Of a stretch of 64,000 nucleotides of DNA, positions 1 to 11,499 are shown in pieces; the first letter of the stretch is position 1, and every line of letters begins with the position of its first letter. The DNA lies in assembly GCA_964017195.1 (NCBI GenBank), contig OZ024894.1:763501-827500 (forward strand). Reading direction: 5' to 3'. A model generated the notes under the pieces. It was given only the letters and a program-made list of their open reading frames with translations, searched no databases and was not told the origin of the DNA. The stretch is from Siderastrea radians (lineage: Eukaryota; Cnidaria; Anthozoa; Scleractinia; Rhizangiidae). The translations under genes and the position numbers were made by a program.

Positions 1-227
1 GACTTCACTTTGGAGGACAGCTCATCCCTCGAGTATAACCTTAGACAAAACAACAGTTTTTATTAGGAGAAAAGATCAGAAGCTTTTCATTGTGCATTCT
101 GTGATTACAAGGAAACTCGATTATTATACCTTTTTTTTAATGTGTGCAGTTGCAACACCATTTATTTAGTTAGCTTATTATTTATATCTGATCTAGTTAT
201 ATCCTACCTATGTTCATACTTTTTCAG

Positions 228-254
228 CACCAACAACCCGGCGTGTATCAGCTG
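228..254 (+). CDS. Locus 1: small Pro/Thr-type linker exon of an astacin-family gene entering from the left edge
   Basis: A 27-nt exon sits between a strong acceptor (TTTTTCAG) and a donor (GTAAGT). Read in phase 1 it gives APTTRRVSA, like the linker exons that separate the protease, D8C and ShK modules elsewhere in this window (for example EPTTTPTP and APTTTPIP at locus 3). Both ends are phase 1, so such exons can be gained or lost without breaking the frame. The protease exons of this gene would lie left of position 1. The call rests on splice sites, phase and resemblance to neighbours; an exon this short cannot be proven by reading alone. Confidence 0.5.
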
Positions 255-1131
255 GTAAGTGTCTCCCTTTTGTATGGTTTACAATTAAAATTGCACGCAT
301 TAAGCCCCCAAAATTTGAAGGGGAGTCCTGATGCGAAACAAAACAAAAAGTATAGGGTGCATCGATAAATTCAAAGTTTGCAGACTACTTTTAACATGTA
401 TTCAACAAACTTTAACATGTGTCAAAAGCGTTCAGTAAATAATTCTCCAGAATACCTAAGGGGCCCGCGGGGATTTACGCCAATCTGACTCGCCCCAGTC
501 GTGATAGCAAAGGGTGCATGCGGCAGGAAGACGACTGGGGACGAGTCAGTGGGCCAATAGTACCCTTTCTAAATCGTGTTTTTGAACGGGGATACTTCAG
601 ACGATTTGTTCGTAATTCCATAATCTGATAGAAATATCCAAGAGTAATATAAAATTTATTAAATTTTATGGCTATCGACCTTTGTGTTAGTTATGAGAGG
701 TTTTCCAAAGCTTTCATTCCAAATAAAATGGGATCATTTTAATCCGGCAAGATGAATTTTAATCTAATGTCATCAACAAGCTTGCAAACAGCTAGAGTTT
801 ACTCACAGGAAGTTACATGATAATCTGGACAACAGATTTCCTAAAGGAGCAACTTTTCATTTTTTTCTTCCGAAACTATGGCCTACACTACCCTAGTGGT
901 AGCTGTGGCTGCGACTTCATTGACAGTGTGGATCTGGCGCTTAAAGGGGGTGGTTTTGCACTTCGTATTACGCCTGGCTATGCCGTGCTGATGATTCCTA
1001 GCGAGAACGAAACAGCTGTCCGTGGCTGCCACTGCCCGGTCGATATGGCCAGTGGTATGGTCAGTATTTTCGCATGTTGTGCGCATTCGTAAAGTACTGG
1101 CCCTTTCAAATCGTTTATTTTGTCTTTATAG

Positions 1132-1559
1132 GATGCTCCAACCACAGAATTCTGAGTGATTTTGACCGCGTAAAAGGGTACCAGCGTGGAGGCGTTGCAA
1201 AGTGTGACCGCTTTAATTTCCCCAAGGCCTGGTATAGGTTTACAGGAGCTGCTGGCCAGTGGATGCCCACCCAAATTGTACCCGTAAATCATTGCGGTAC
1301 GGATGCGCCTGGCTGGCTTACCGGTGGGCATCCTACAGTGGCTCAAGGAATTGTTACGCGCAAAGTGTGCTTTCACTGGGCCTGGCGGGATCGGAGAGGG
1401 AGACGCTTTGATTACCCATGTCTGTGGAATCGTTACATCAGGGTTGAAAACTGTGGTGCCTTCTTTGTGTACGAGTTGACGCCAACACCGACCTGCAGTT
1501 TACGCTACTGCGGTGACAATCAGGTAGGCATAGGTTTCAACTGGAAGGCTTCTGAGTGA
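1132..1559 (+). CDS. Locus 1: D8C (uromodulin/GP2/OIT3-type eight-cysteine) domain exon
   Basis: After the acceptor TCTTTATAG, phase 1, the exon reads GCSNHRILSDF and continues open to TGA at 1557-1559. It carries the D8C signature: eight cysteines, WYRFTGAAG, MPT, HCGTDAPGW, GGHPTVAQG, VCFHW, and NCGAFFVYEL. D8C domains occur in secreted and membrane glycoproteins such as uromodulin, GP2 and OIT3, and are common in cnidarian extracellular mosaics. A possible donor CAG|GTAGGC at 1523 would end in phase 0, which does not match the phase-1 linker exons downstream, so the open extension to the TGA may be the real C-terminus. The matching exon at locus 3 (20167-20547, minus) is closely similar but has an in-frame stop. 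The domain call is strong; the exon end is uncertain. Confidence 0.85.
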
Positions 1560-2006
1560 CAGATCTAAAGAACGCTTAAGTTCAACGCTTACGTTACATT
1601 TATTTATTTAATTATCTACCAACTACGACTCAAGGTGAGTGATGAACCGATAAGTAAAATTAATAGATGCGGGTGTACTCTCTTAACCTTGTTCCATTCC
1701 AACCTACGTACGAGGGGCGAAAAGAAAGTCGATTCACCTGGAGGTTACATTAGTACCCCTTGCAGTTTGGTTTTTCATTGAAATTGTCGTTAGATCATAC
1801 ATACAATGTGAATAAGAAAGGAGTTGAGCTGTTTTTGCATCAAGCCAAGAGAAGTTGCAAGCGCTTTTCTTTCTCTAAATGCAGACAAAAATTAATAAAG
1901 TCACTCACTGCAGAGGGGACAAAATGCGCTAGATTTTACACAAGCAAAGCTCGTTTTCAAAGAACTTTTTTGCAATGCAATGTAACGTCGTACCTTTCTT
2001 TTTCAG

Positions 2007-2033
2007 CGTCCACTTCGAGACTGACCAGTCAAG
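2007..2033 (+). CDS. Locus 1: possible further linker exon
   Basis: A 27-nt segment lies between TTTTTCAG and GTGAGC and reads STSRLTSQ in phase 1. It resembles the ends of the linker exons at loci 2 and 3 (THPTQ/RSTQ before GTGGGC). A similar but acceptor-less copy (ACCAACTACGACTCAAG followed by GTGAGT) ends at 1634 and looks dead. Whether this exon is ever joined to the D8C exon is doubtful because the phases disagree. Confidence 0.35.
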
Positions 2034-2093
2034 GTGAGCGGTAAGCTAGAAAAAATAGTTCAAAATCTCAGGACAGCCTTTATCGCTTCGGTC

Positions 2094-2128
<35 letters not shown>

Positions 2129-3147
2129 TAGCGGAGCCCGCGCGGTAGCGCGCCAGGGGAGCACCATTGCTTAGAAATTTTGGTAATCTATCGATCCCAG
2201 AAATTTTGGTTGTGACGTCAGCGTACGTCCGTCCGTATAGACTCTGGGGGAGGGGGAGAGGAGTTGAAAGACACCCCGACGGGGGTGGAGAATGCCATCT
2301 TTTTTGGCGGGAAATGGTGCGGTTCTCTTGGGCAACCACCAACCGCGGCGTTTTTCTTGGCAGGAAATCGCATGACCACCGTCACTTTTGAAAAAAAAGT
2401 TGTTTTTAAAAGCTTAGCTTGTTTAGCAAAACGATTCAGTTTGAAAGAAGTGAAGTTTAGAACTTGAGAAAAAACATCAAATAACTATAAATGGAAAGAG
2501 AGGGTTGAACAGAATACTCAGTTGTCTTTTTAGGAAAGCACAAAGTTCAAGTTACTTTCAAAGACTTCATCTTTGTTGTCGGTTCCGTGCTGCGAACAGG
2601 GTCGGCACAGCCCTTGTGCTTGCAGTATTTCGCAGCGGTTCCGATCTCAAATATAGCAGAGCTGGTGCCTTCTGGCTTTTTCTGTCCACAACCATGGTTT
2701 TTGCGGCGGTCCCAACACATTTTCCGAATAAAAACATTAACTTGCGTAACTCGCATAACATCGAATCTAATCGAAGTACATCGCTTGAATTCGCAGCATT
2801 TGGCAATGGTTCGGACATCAAACATGGCAGAGCTAGTGCCTTCCGGTATTTTCTGTCTACAACCGTGGTCTTTGCAGCGGACCGAACACATTTCCCTACG
2901 TGTTTATGTCAATCCACCTGTATTTTAACAATTTAGCACAAGAGGCTTGGTGGTCACCATTTTCCCTTTTCATTCCGGCGGTTTTGGAGGCTCGTCGGTT
3001 CGACCCCCAGGGGGAGCAGTTTTTTTTTTTCATTTTGTTTTTTTTTTTGGGGGGGGGGGGGGTAATTACTTAAAAAAATGAATAACTTCCAGCGATAATA
3101 TTAAAAAAGTGGGGCTCCGCTTTTAGGCTTGGCTAAATCTATATATT

Positions 3148-3198
<51 letters not shown>

Positions 3199-3205
3199 TT
3201 CTACA
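2094..3205. mobile_element. Approximately 1 kb repeat element embedded between two (TTTA)n tracts
   Basis: The segment 2130-3122 starts AGCGGAGCCC and ends with the inverted GGGGCTCCGCT. It is flanked by (TTTA)n at 2094-2129 and 3149-3200, as if it had split one microsatellite. A fragment of the same family (AGCGGAGCCCGC, then GGAGCACCATTGCT) recurs on the minus strand at 33655-33736. Internally, 2630-2730 and 2801-2897 are two diverged tandem copies, both containing ACAACC(A/G)TGGT. The open frames at 2505-2936 have no recognisable domain. Confidence 0.55.
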
Positions 3206-3206
3206 G

Positions 3207-3311
3207 GAAATGCCGGGACAGATCAGCCAGCTGCAAAGTTTATGGACCTTCTGTATGCGGCCAAAACATTAGGTGGCCTATATCAAAAACCACCAACCTG
3301 GTTATGACTAT
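3207..3311 (+). pseudogene. Locus 1: degenerate ShK-domain exon
   Basis: After the acceptor TTCTACAG the sequence reads CRDRSASCKVYGPSVCGQN, the first half of an ShK domain with its first three cysteines. It then loses the frame around 3270 (AGGTGGCCTATATC) and no C-x3-C-x2-C ending follows. It also needs phase 2 from the preceding exon, unlike the phase-1 ShK exons of loci 4 and 5. ShK domains (about 35 residues, three disulfides) cap many cnidarian secreted proteases. I read this as a broken terminal exon of locus 1. Confidence 0.5.
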
Positions 3312-3837
3312 AATAGATGGATACCGCTCCCCTAACGTGACCATTTATAATTCTATTATAGGAATGCGTGATCTGATAGTGTCGGCTAGTGAATCATGTA
3401 ATACTAGAATGGAATTAAGGGACTTTAGGTCTCCTCGGTTAAGGAGCAAAACTTGTGTTTGTTACATTCATTTTCCCATTTATTAAATATATGCAACATG
3501 ATAAAAATCATGCTATCATTTCATGCTCTCTCTTCTCGACTTAACACTTTCTTGACTTAACCGATGTAGCTGAGAGTTATACCTTTATCTCTTTAGATCC
3601 CGACAGTTGGTTAGCTTCTTGTCACATATCCGATTAAGAATGAATCAAGGTTTCTGCTGCATTAATATATTAATCAAAATTTATAACGGTTTGGCAGCAG
3701 CTTTTCAAGTTATTAACCTGCAGAAGTGGTGCTTTCCACTCAGTTGTTTTTACCGTACGTTGGAAGCAACAAGAAGTGGTTTCTTCTTCTTTTTTTTCTC
3801 CGTCTTTGGTTTATTAGTAGAAATGGCGCTATAGAGA

Positions 3838-3851
3838 GTATTATTATTATT

Positions 3852-3906
<55 letters not shown>

Positions 3907-4011
3907 CCATCATCATCGTCATCATCATCACCATCACTATCATCATCATCATCATCATCATCATCAGCATCCTGGTCAGAACAGTGTTCAGCGCAGACCA
4001 CAATCCTGATG
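3838..4011 (+). pseudogene. Signal-peptide exon remnant fused to an (ATC)n microsatellite
   Basis: At 3972-4011 the sequence reads LVRTVFSADHNPD followed by a donor (G|GTAAGC). This matches the end of exon 1 of locus 5 ([13 protein letters not shown]) in sequence, phase and donor. The expected start ([12 protein letters not shown]) is absent. In its place is an imperfect (ATC)n tract at 3838-3966 that reads as poly-isoleucine in the same frame, with an ATG further upstream at 3726. No exon 2 follows on the plus strand. It is probably an orphan first exon left by rearrangement. Confidence 0.6.
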
Positions 4012-4837
4012 GTAAGCTTTACTCTTGTAGAAAATGTAATTTTCAGAAAGAAACGTTTTAGGATGTAAACTTGCTTTTCTAGCCGTATGTGCTGAAGTCC
4101 ACGTTGCTAGCCGTACGTGTAACGGTTCAAGCTGCTTGCCGAGGCAGAGCAAAAGGCGGCGTTTTCCATAATTCTGTTGATAAGAAAGGGAATCCTTTCC
4201 AGTCGGATGGTGCAGATGCTGCTGGTCATCAAAGAGTATTGTGTGTGTGATTTGTTTTTTTTTTTTTTGTCATTTGTTAGTCGTCACTATAGATCGTGAT
4301 ATTTTATCCAGTTGTTGTTACTGTCATTTTGGTTGTTTCAGTGAAAGTTGATAAAGGACGCGCTATATAGCTGAAGTTTTTCCCGCAATATAGCGCGCGC
4401 ATTCATTGGCTGTAACAACAACGATACGATATAAGTATTTGAAAATACAAATCAGATTACGTACGAATTGAAATAAAACCTCTGACGATAAACAAAGATA
4501 TAAACAAGCAATAAAGAATCATGAATTTTTTAATTTGTTTTTAATGTTGTTTAAGGTCATAGTGCTCCTTATTGACCTTGTAATTGTGTATATATTACAA
4601 TTCGGACCCAACTCTAACTAAGTAAAACAACAGCAACAACAGAAAAACATTTCATAATCCTTTTGAAAAGAAAAAAAATTAATAAAAGCGTCAGAACACT
4701 GAAAGGAGTATTTCCCAGTGTACTCTAAAAAAGCGAAAGCTCCTATGGGTTCATCGACGCATCCACAATATTGTACAAGAACATCAGTGGAGGCTGACTT
4801 GTGGAGTGCAAAATTAGATTTTGAAGTCATCGCCCAC
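4012..4837. other. Intergenic junction between plus-strand remnant and minus-strand locus 2
   Basis: No gene is visible. The part from about 4600 to 4837 aligns with 21680-21905, intron and flank of locus 3, including the run AAAACAACAGCAACAA. The junction between the inverted copies therefore falls somewhere in 4020-4600. The open frame at 4618-4935 on the minus strand is partly intron plus the linker exon and is not a gene by itself. Confidence 0.4.
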
Positions 4838-5297
4838 CTTGAGTAGGGTGTGAAGTTGTGGTGGGAGGGGCAGTTGGTTCTGAAAGAACATAATGAATGT
4901 GGGAAATATTTGGAAGAAAATGATGTTACAAACACAGACAGTTGCCAATAACGTTAATGATACTTTGCCTAAGATAGAAAAGTTTCATAAGCAACTCCTC
5001 AGTAATGTTCGCTTGAGATTCGTATTAGATGTACATAATTAGCCAACTTTGGTATAACGTCGACGTGAGCACGTGGAACAAAGGTGAGTATTTTAATAAA
5101 GCTACCATTTTGTAGCACAAATAATACGCGTAGGTCTTCAAGAAGACGGGGTTTAGTAAATGGATCCCACAGAAGAAGTGGAAATACGATGAGATCAAAT
5201 GGAGGGGAAAATGTTTATAGTGGCGCTGGAAAAAACAACAACAACAATCTCAATGTGATTTCAAACATTTTATGACTCCAGGACTTAAAAACATTTC

Positions 5298-5463
5298 CTC
5301 CAGTTTTCCGTGGGAAATTGGCCTCTTATTTCCCACGATTTTCGTCATCTAGCCGTCAAAATGTTGTGGACTCCCTACGCCTCGGGAGTCCACAACATTT
5401 TGACGGCTAGATGACAAAAATCGTGGGAAATAAGAGGCCATACCACGGAAAACTGGAGGAAAT
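5298..5463. repeat. Near-perfect foldback (hairpin) element
   Basis: Arms of about 75 bp, centred near 5378, are almost perfectly inverted (CCGTGGGAAAT, TGACGGCTAGATGAC and GGGAGTCCACAACATTTT can be read on both sides). The loop is only about 8 bases. There are no coding features. It has the structure of a foldback or MITE. Confidence 0.8.
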
Positions 5464-5486
5464 TTTTTTTTTTTACCACAAAAAAT

Positions 5487-5960
5487 GGAAATTTAAGCAT
5501 TTAGCGTTGTGTTTACAATTTATAATTTCTTTCACCGTCGCATCGATCATTAAAATTTGACCGGCTGAATGGTAGGTTTTATCAGGAGGGCTTTCCACTT
5601 GGAAATATCAAGACCGAAGACTAAATAAAATGGGACAGAAGCATTGAACGACGATTTCAGCATTGTTTCAAGAAAAATAAAAAACGTGCCAGATTTCAGA
5701 GCCAATAATTAGAAGATGCTTTGCACAAGACTTGTGCCACTTCGCTCACTTCGGAGCAGTTTCGTTGATTCTTTCAGCTTTGGAAATAAACGCTGCAACG
5801 CTTCGCAAGGTTTTGGCGCTTTTTTCGTTCATTCATGTGACCGATTCTTTTTCCCTTTTTATCTCTTTTCTCATTTTTCTTTCTTTCTTTCTTTTGTAAC
5901 AATTATAGTGGTTGAGTTTTTAAAAAAATTAACAATTTTACCACAGGGTTTTTTTTTACG
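5487..5960 (+). mobile_element. Internally deleted copy of the 1.4 kb repeat family
   Basis: It shares long runs with 39044-40430 and 59795-60985: GAAATTTAAGCATTTAGCG, GTAGGTTTTATCAGGA, AGAGCCAATAATTAGAAGAT and GCAAGGTTTTGGCGC, in the same order and orientation. The middle section present in the full copies is missing. Confidence 0.7.
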
Positions 5961-6827
5961 TGGTGCGAGTCTACAATAAAATAGCTAAAAGCATTTGCGA
6001 CAAGCATTCATGACGCGAGCCGTGGTATGGACTCTCATCTCCCACGGCTCTCGGCCAATCAGAAAACGAGAAACTGATAAGATGTGGTAAAAACGTCATT
6101 TCAACAGGGCAAGATTATTTTATATAATTGTTACCTGCGCATTCTGATTTGTAGAGAAGGTTTGCTTGCAGCGCATCAACATCACTTCAACCACTTCGTT
6201 GCCCAATATTTTCCTGCAAAAATTAGGCATTTATATAAACTTTGAGGCGAAGGAATACGTCTCCAAACTTGCGTTTGCAAATTCCTCCTCTCCCCTTCCT
6301 TTTCGGTGCCATCCACTCACGCTAGTTAAAAAAAATCCCCTTAAATCGCATTTTGATCATGACCTCACAGACATAACATAAGAAAGTTCGTGCCTAAAAA
6401 TCAGCTTTCTTTCGAGGCTTCAATAATGACCCGTAGTCATTCACCTTAAACCGTAGCAAATGCATAGGCCAGGATTAATTACTTCATGGCTTCCTGCTTT
6501 ATGATGCTAATGCGATCATTTGACTGGCCTGTTAACAGAGAGGATAATCAAATACAAAGACACGTTTATACAGAAAGAATATCAACTGTTTAGAAACCCA
6601 TGTAACTGACGTTAGGATTACCAGTTTGCTAAAGATTACTGTCAAACCATTTTTCTTGTGTTTCCTGTCTCAAAACCACTGGATGATATTGAGGCAACAC
6701 AGTGTACTGTGGAACAGGGGACCAAGGAACTAACATTATAACAAGACATCTCAGACATAAGCCACTAACAGTTCTAGCGTAGAAACAATACGAAGTTATT
6801 CCCCGTTTTGTATATCTTGCTGGATTA

Positions 6828-7543
6828 TTATACCTAATCGTACCTTTTTGGTACGCTTCGGCGGCATATCATATTATATCAGGCGAGTTTGGTCGAGCCG
6901 TGGTTCGTATTTTGGCGAGACGTAGTCGAGCCAAAATACCCATGGTGAGACCAAACGAGCTTGATATGCTGCCGAAGCGTACTAAAAAAGGTGCGATTAG
7001 GTATTTACCGTACCCAAATTCTTCCTAAAACCCTGCATTTTTTTTAGTTACCGTGATCAGTCAGGCGTTGTAGAGCGACACGTATTTACACTTTTCTGGT
7101 CGTCAATACTCTTCTCCAACTCCTCATCTACCATTTTATTTAATTCTTTTGTTTGGAGTTTCATTTTCTGAATCTTGGAAGTCCAAGTTAAGAAAGAAAT
7201 TTGGAAAATCCGGCTCCATTTTGAAACCAAAAAAGTTTCAGCGCTGTCCGTAAAGTCCACTCGAGCGCCCGCCAGTGTAGCCGCTTCCAATTTTGGCACG
7301 AAATTGTATTTTTTTTTCTCTCTCTTACCATTAAACAAATTACTTTCTCGTTTAACAAATGTAATAGTTTTACGTTTCGTTGTATTTCTGTTGTAATTTT
7401 CGCCTCTAAAGTCTGCAAAAAAATGCAAGTTTCACAAACTGTCCATGATATCGTAGGATATCAGGTCAGTGACTTGATATCGTAGAAAATCATGACAGTA
7501 AACAAGGCTTCTGATTGGCTAATTCACAATTTGGGTACGGTAA
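6828..7543. mobile_element. Two adjacent or nested inverted-repeat elements just downstream of locus 2 exon 6
   Basis: The hairpin at 6828-7002 has ends TACCTAATCGTACCTTTTT and its inverse. Beside it, 7003-7543 is bounded by TACCGTACCCAAATT and AATTTGGGTACGGTA. Alignment with locus 3 (CTGAATTATCTGCTGG at 22907-22922) shows that locus 2 carries both blocks as an insertion at that point, about 17 bp beyond the exon 6 donor. The open frames inside (7057-7428) look incidental. Confidence 0.7.
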
Positions 7544-7860
7544 TCTACTGGTAGCCTACCCCCGACTGCAAAACCCGTATCGTAGGCTGTCCGTTCTTGG
7601 TGAATGCTCTGCTACCATAATGCATCAAGCTCCCGTAATCGTAAGGAGTGCCAAGGGAATCAATACTGGAACTACCGTACTTGAGGAAATTATTCCTTCT
7701 ATCTGAAAAAAAAAAAAAAACCTGTAGGTATCAGTTTCAATCATCTTGTGCTAATTGGCTAGATGTAACGAAGGGCGGAAGTGGCTTCTCTTTTGGTATT
7801 AATTTGGAAGGTCTGACATAAAAACTAGCCTTATTTAATAATTGTATTCGTCCGTTCAGT

Positions 7861-7930
7861 CATTCATTCATTCATTCATTCATTCATTCATTCGTTCGTT
7901 CGTTCGTTCGTTTGTTCGTTCATTCATTCA
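7861..7930. repeat. (TTCA)n/(TTCG)n microsatellite
   Basis: A tetranucleotide tract of CATT followed by CGTT units. Similar TTCA-type tracts occur at 16335-16475, 22154-22187 and 36256-36365. Confidence 0.9.
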
Positions 7931-8335
7931 TTTCCTTTTCTATTAAACCTGCCTGAACACAATAACCAGTGAACAACGAGAAATTATTCGACATAGTTCG
8001 TCAGCGAAAATCTTCGATTGGGGGAATCCTGCCCCGTATAAGTTGCGACGAAAGGAACGCTGAATTTTTAGAGCAGCGATTTAGCTGATTTAGGCAAATT
8101 TCCGAATTTAATTTCTTTTTAATATAAGGATATTATTTTGTTTCTAGAAAGCTAATATATTGAAACTGAAATGACGGTACGTAGACGTTAAAATCACCAT
8201 ATTTTATCCGTTGTTTACAATTGGTGTTGTTTTGACTGCTGATGGCACACAGCTGTTGTTTTGCCAAATGCCTAGTTTTCAGCCTCATTGACACAGCTGG
8301 AAAAGGGAAAATGATCCGGAGCAAAACAGATATCC

Positions 8336-9434
8336 AGTAGGCCATATTTCGAGTTGTCTTGTGCCTCTTTTTCAAGGCGAGGCCTGGTGCACAACCTTTC
8401 ATATCAATTATTTACAATACTATGGCCTTGTCAGCTCTATCCCTCGAAGCTGGAAAAAACTCCTTCATAGCGACTGTGAGCAACGCTCCACTCCGCAAAT
8501 TATAATAGAAGAAATGACCTGCAAAAGAATTTTATACTAAGCTACTCTCTCTTAAGCATCCGCCTCCGCCAACTTGTGAGAAGAAACTCTTTGAGGTGAC
8601 TAAGGAAGTAAAGCTATCGATGTTCCAGTACAAAATTATTCATAATATTCTGTGCACATGCAGAGAGTTTATTATTTAAAATGAAAAGCGAAGACTCCCC
8701 GCTCTGCCCCTTGTCAAGCGGATCACACCATTATGCACCTGTTCACCGAATGCACACAAGCTATTTTGTTCTGGAAAGAGATTCTGGATTGGTCTTCGCA
8801 CGTTGTGAATTCAGGACTACTCCTCTCGAAAAATGAAATCATGTTTGGCATCATCAATAAGGATTTGACATTCTGATTCGCTCTCAATCATTTAGTTACC
8901 AGAGGAAAATATTTTCTTTATGTAAATGCCCTTAACAGTAAATTTTATGTCTTTAGCGAATTTGTTTCCCTGGTCTGTGACAAAATCAGACTAGAAAAGT
9001 ACATGTATTCCACGTCCCGCTGTGTAAAGGAATTTGGTAAAAAAATGGTCTCGTTTTCTTCATATTTAAATACCATTTACTAATTTGGGTAACCATGTAT
9101 CATAGCTCAGCTTTGTTTCAAATATTCTGATAGTTATAAATTGTAAATCTATGATTTGTAAGTTGTCAATCGTTTTGTCACATGTACGTTAGTTCTGCAT
9201 CGTAGCAAAGTTGTTAATATGCTAATAATTATAGAATGTAAATGTGTAAATCGTAGCCAACTACTGTTGTATACGTAAGTTCTGTAATGTAATTAAGTGT
9301 GAATTGCAATTTTAAAAAAATGGGAAAAAAAAAGAGTTAAGCCTGTGAATGGAAACTCATTTTCATATGAAAGGTTATGCACTAAGACTCGCTTTGAAAA
9401 AGAGGTACAAGAGCACTTGGAAATGGCCTATTTT
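8336..9434. mobile_element. Insertion bounded by about 70-bp inverted repeats and carrying a LINE tail
   Basis: The ends near 8336-8405 and 9360-9434 are inverted copies (AGGCCAT..., TGAAAAAGAGG(C/T)ACAAGA, ATATGAAAGGTT(G/A)TGCAC). Compared with locus 3, which passes directly from AAAACAGTTATCG to the exon 5 donor near 23520-23541, the whole block is extra in locus 2. A LINE fragment fills the inside. Confidence 0.6.
8420..9335 (+). pseudogene. LINE ORF2 C-terminal fragment with 3' UTR and A-rich tail
   Basis: One plus-strand frame from about 8725 reads HTIMHLFTECTQ, then FWKEILDWS, LLLSKNEIMFG, and KYFLYVNALNSKFYVFSEF before TAA near 9080. The H-x3-HLFxEC...FW pattern is the cysteine-histidine tail typical of LINE reverse-transcriptase polyproteins. 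One TGA interrupts it near 8873. A frameshifted upstream part (KLLSLKHPPPPTCEKKLFE) is visible from about 8540. The 3' UTR ends with TTTAAAAAAATGGGAAAAAAAAAG. It is 5'-truncated, as most LINE copies are. Confidence 0.75.
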
Positions 9435-11499
9435 AGAAGGTTTTACTTAGCATCTTGTATGTTTTCCCACAATATTTCGACAAAGTCATCTCTGTCAGGA
9501 CGAAATTGTTCATGGAAGAAACCGACAGCGTGACCTGCAAAAACTGTGATTTTATATCTCTTTATCACAGTTCTTAAGAGCCAGTGTCTGTAAATATCGA
9601 AAACCCGGCGCCAGTTGTGAAATTTTCAATTTCTTCGTATTTTGCCTAAATAAACCCTTTAGTGAGTTATTCTCGAAAATGCAATTAAAAGTTCCTAAAG
9701 CGCTTTAGTTTTTTCAAAATCGAGGAAAGTCTGAAAATCGCCATTTTGGCTTCCCACCGCCATCAAAAAAAGGGTGAAATGGTGCATTTTCGTTTCGCTC
9801 GTACAGCTAAACGCGGTAATGTTTACCAATGTACTTTTAGCAAATCATAACACCATTCCTGCTCTTTTCAAAACTGTAGTTTATTTGGGAAAAGCTTTTA
9901 AATTTTACATCTTTCTAGCTGTTTTATCTACCCCGCTCTAAGGGCTTCAGCGGGTAAGCAAATTTTAGCTAATTTCTAAACCATAGAAAGCCCACTGGTA
10001 CATTGAATTTCAAGCCGAAACTACAATGGTCGTTAAGCTTATACTCCATATTATGCTGTGTGAAAATTTCTTCCGCGGCCCGACAAAAGTGCCCCGTTGA
10101 GAGACGGAAACGATGTGTCAATTTTGGCAACGCAACCAATTTGTACTACAAACAAACGTCACTATAAATAAACCCAACATCAATCAAAAATCAGCTCAGA
10201 AAACCTTCTACAGTTCAATATCAGACATCAGACACATTGTATCTTAAAATACTTTTTATTTTGATGAAAAAACATCCTACCTTTGGGTATTCGTCGTAAA
10301 ATAGATGCTAAAAGAAGAAGCTTTGATCCTAGCTTTCGTTATCCGAAACGAATAAATTACATCTCAACCACAGGTCGAAAAGTCAATGCAATCATCTGTT
10401 CGTCACACAAGGGTCGTATTTGGGTATTTCCCTCCTTGTACTGCAAAATAACATGTTTTATAGCAAGGAAATTAACTTATTATCTTGAAAAGTTAACATT
10501 CCTGGTACTTTAAGCGTTCTTAAAAACAAACATCTGTTTCCACTCGCTTACATTTGCGTGACAAGAATTCGTTTCCTGCTAAAGCGGCAAACTGTATCGA
10601 AAAGATAAAATGCAGTTTTCAATAGATTAAAACTGCTCATAGTAGGGAATTTATTGCAGAATTTGCGTTGACTAGTTACTGGCAGCGAGGAGGACTTACA
10701 GTCCTAAAAATAAAACAGTGACAGACTAGTGAAAGCCAGTCATTTGAAATTAATTTCCAGGCAGTCTGTCCAACTGAATTCTGAGAAAACACAACGAAGT
10801 CTAACATGGTTAAACTTACCAAGGTGGTTGAGGGATGATCAACTTGACTGTTAGTATTCTGGTAAAATAATAGGAATGTGTTTCTTGCCTAGCTAGTCCT
10901 AAAAGTTTTAAGACGGCCATGTCAAAGACCCTGTCGTGACAAAATTTGTTTTAGCGTGATTGGGGATTGGGGCGAACGCCGGGGAGTGGGTGGGGGTAAG
11001 GGGAAGGTAGGGCTTTCGGAGAGAAAAATGTGCAGGTGTTACACTGAAATGATATCAATGAAGAAGGTTACAATGCACATTGATATTTTTGTCTGTGTTC
11101 CCATTGTTATTTTTATAATAACGTTAATCGACAATGATCCCTTAACCAGTGATATAAACAAAATTTATATTTTAAAAAATCTATTTGTATACATATACTC
11201 TGCCAGACTAATTGTTTTACTGTAACCTGAATCGAAAGTAAGAAATAATTTGTATAAAATCATTTCTCTTTCGTAAAACCCTTCCTGTTGCGGTAATATT
11301 TGTTTTTCGGCCCACGGCATGAGCTTTACAAATCAATCTTGCAGTGTTATTGTGTGGTCTTTTTAAATTTACTTCACAGAGCAACTGCAACAATCTACTA
11401 ATTCTTAAAGAAGAGAAATGTAGGGTACATTCCTCCGTACTGGCGGGGTTGGTGCTTGAAGTTCCAAGGCAACCCCACGTTTAGCTTTTATATTTCCTT

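Noticed and set aside
817..1092. A 91-codon plus-strand frame, with an alternative ATG at 877 giving a hydrophobic stretch, immediately upstream of the locus 1 D8C exon
   Set aside because: Neither frame has a domain, a matching segment at locus 3, or a phase that joins the D8C exon. The hydrophobic stretch ends at a stop within 40 codons. Treated as intron.
2505..2936. A 143-codon plus frame and 114-codon minus frame
   Set aside because: They span a two-unit tandem repeat inside a repeat element; repeat structure explains the open frames.
3740..4003. Long open frames on both strands (poly-Asp, poly-Met, poly-Ile)
   Set aside because: They are produced by the (ATC)n tract. Only the short exon-1 match at 3972-4011 is considered meaningful.
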